Assembly (NCBI GenBank): GCA_046074645.1
Contig: JBJTOP010000079.1
Coordinates: 1-14,621, forward strand
Length of the DNA stretch: 14,621 nt
Direction: 5' to 3'
Origin: SXXK01 sp046074645
Lineage (GTDB): Bacteria > Planctomycetota > Planctomycetia > Planctomycetales > Planctomycetaceae
Of this stretch, positions 14,568 to 14,621 are shown piece after piece (positions within the stretch are counted from its first letter, which is position 1; each line of letters begins with the position of its first letter). Made by a program: the position numbers and the translations under genes. Under the pieces are notes generated by a model. That model was not told the origin of the DNA and did not search any database. It saw only the letters and a list, made by a program, of their open reading frames with translations.

Positions 14568-14621
14568 AAACGCCCCTGCCACGCGCAGCACGGACAGTGC
14601 AGAAGGATGCTGGATTCACAG

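Noticed and set aside
13863..14591. Minus-strand frame starting with a Pro-rich HPSPPTPLPGPGRGE segment
   Set aside because: That segment is the translation of the GC palindrome, a well-known source of spurious genes; the rest is antisense to DUF1501.

Overview
The window looks like part of a planctomycete (Planctomycetota) chromosome. The strongest sign is the run DUF1501 – DUF1549/DUF1553 cytochrome-like protein – DUF1501 at 9383-14450, a gene arrangement typical of Planctomycetota and some Verrucomicrobiota. Supporting signs are the many exported catabolic-type proteins (alpha/beta hydrolase, sialidase-like/SGNH fusion, Tat-exported Gfo/Idh/MocA oxidoreductase, YVTN beta-propeller fused to a di-heme cytochrome), several starts without a clear Shine-Dalgarno site, and GC-rich sequence. 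The genus cannot be named from the sequence alone.

Layout. 1-556 (+): 3' part of an Rpn-type PD-(D/E)XK nuclease/transposase-like gene carrying an in-frame 12-bp tandem repeat. 636-1607 (+): secreted alpha/beta hydrolase. 1608-2361: a 754-bp gene-free stretch whose core (1797-2189) is a repeat with terminal inverted repeats, built of 10-bp-phased ATTCGTG/CACGAAT words arranged as large hairpins; diverged direct repeats flank it. 2362-4218 (+): sialidase-like plus SGNH hydrolase fusion. 7442-4267 (-): three co-directional genes, GNAT acetyltransferase (N-acetylglutamate-synthase-like), YVTN/di-heme cytochrome, and PlsC-type acyltransferase. 7606-8130 (+): MOSC-domain protein, divergent from the GNAT gene and overlapping tail-to-tail with a Gfo/Idh/MocA oxidoreductase (9145-8087, -). 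9383-14450 (+): the DUF1501/DUF1549-DUF1553/DUF1501 cluster. 14451-14621: intergenic, with a GC-rich perfect palindrome belonging to a repeat-like element.

How the genes may work together. The last three plus-strand genes are closely spaced (32 bp and 5 bp) and are probably co-transcribed. The two DUF1501 proteins carry twin-arginine signals, whereas the central protein has a Sec-type signal and CxxCH-type motifs, so the set suggests a cell-envelope assembly of unknown function with redox and phosphatase/sulfatase-superfamily-like parts. The minus-strand trio is probably an operon (16-bp and 88-bp gaps), but its members have no obvious shared pathway. No rRNA, tRNA, CRISPR array or intact insertion sequence was seen. 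The most unusual non-coding signal is the helically phased palindromic array at 1797-2189.
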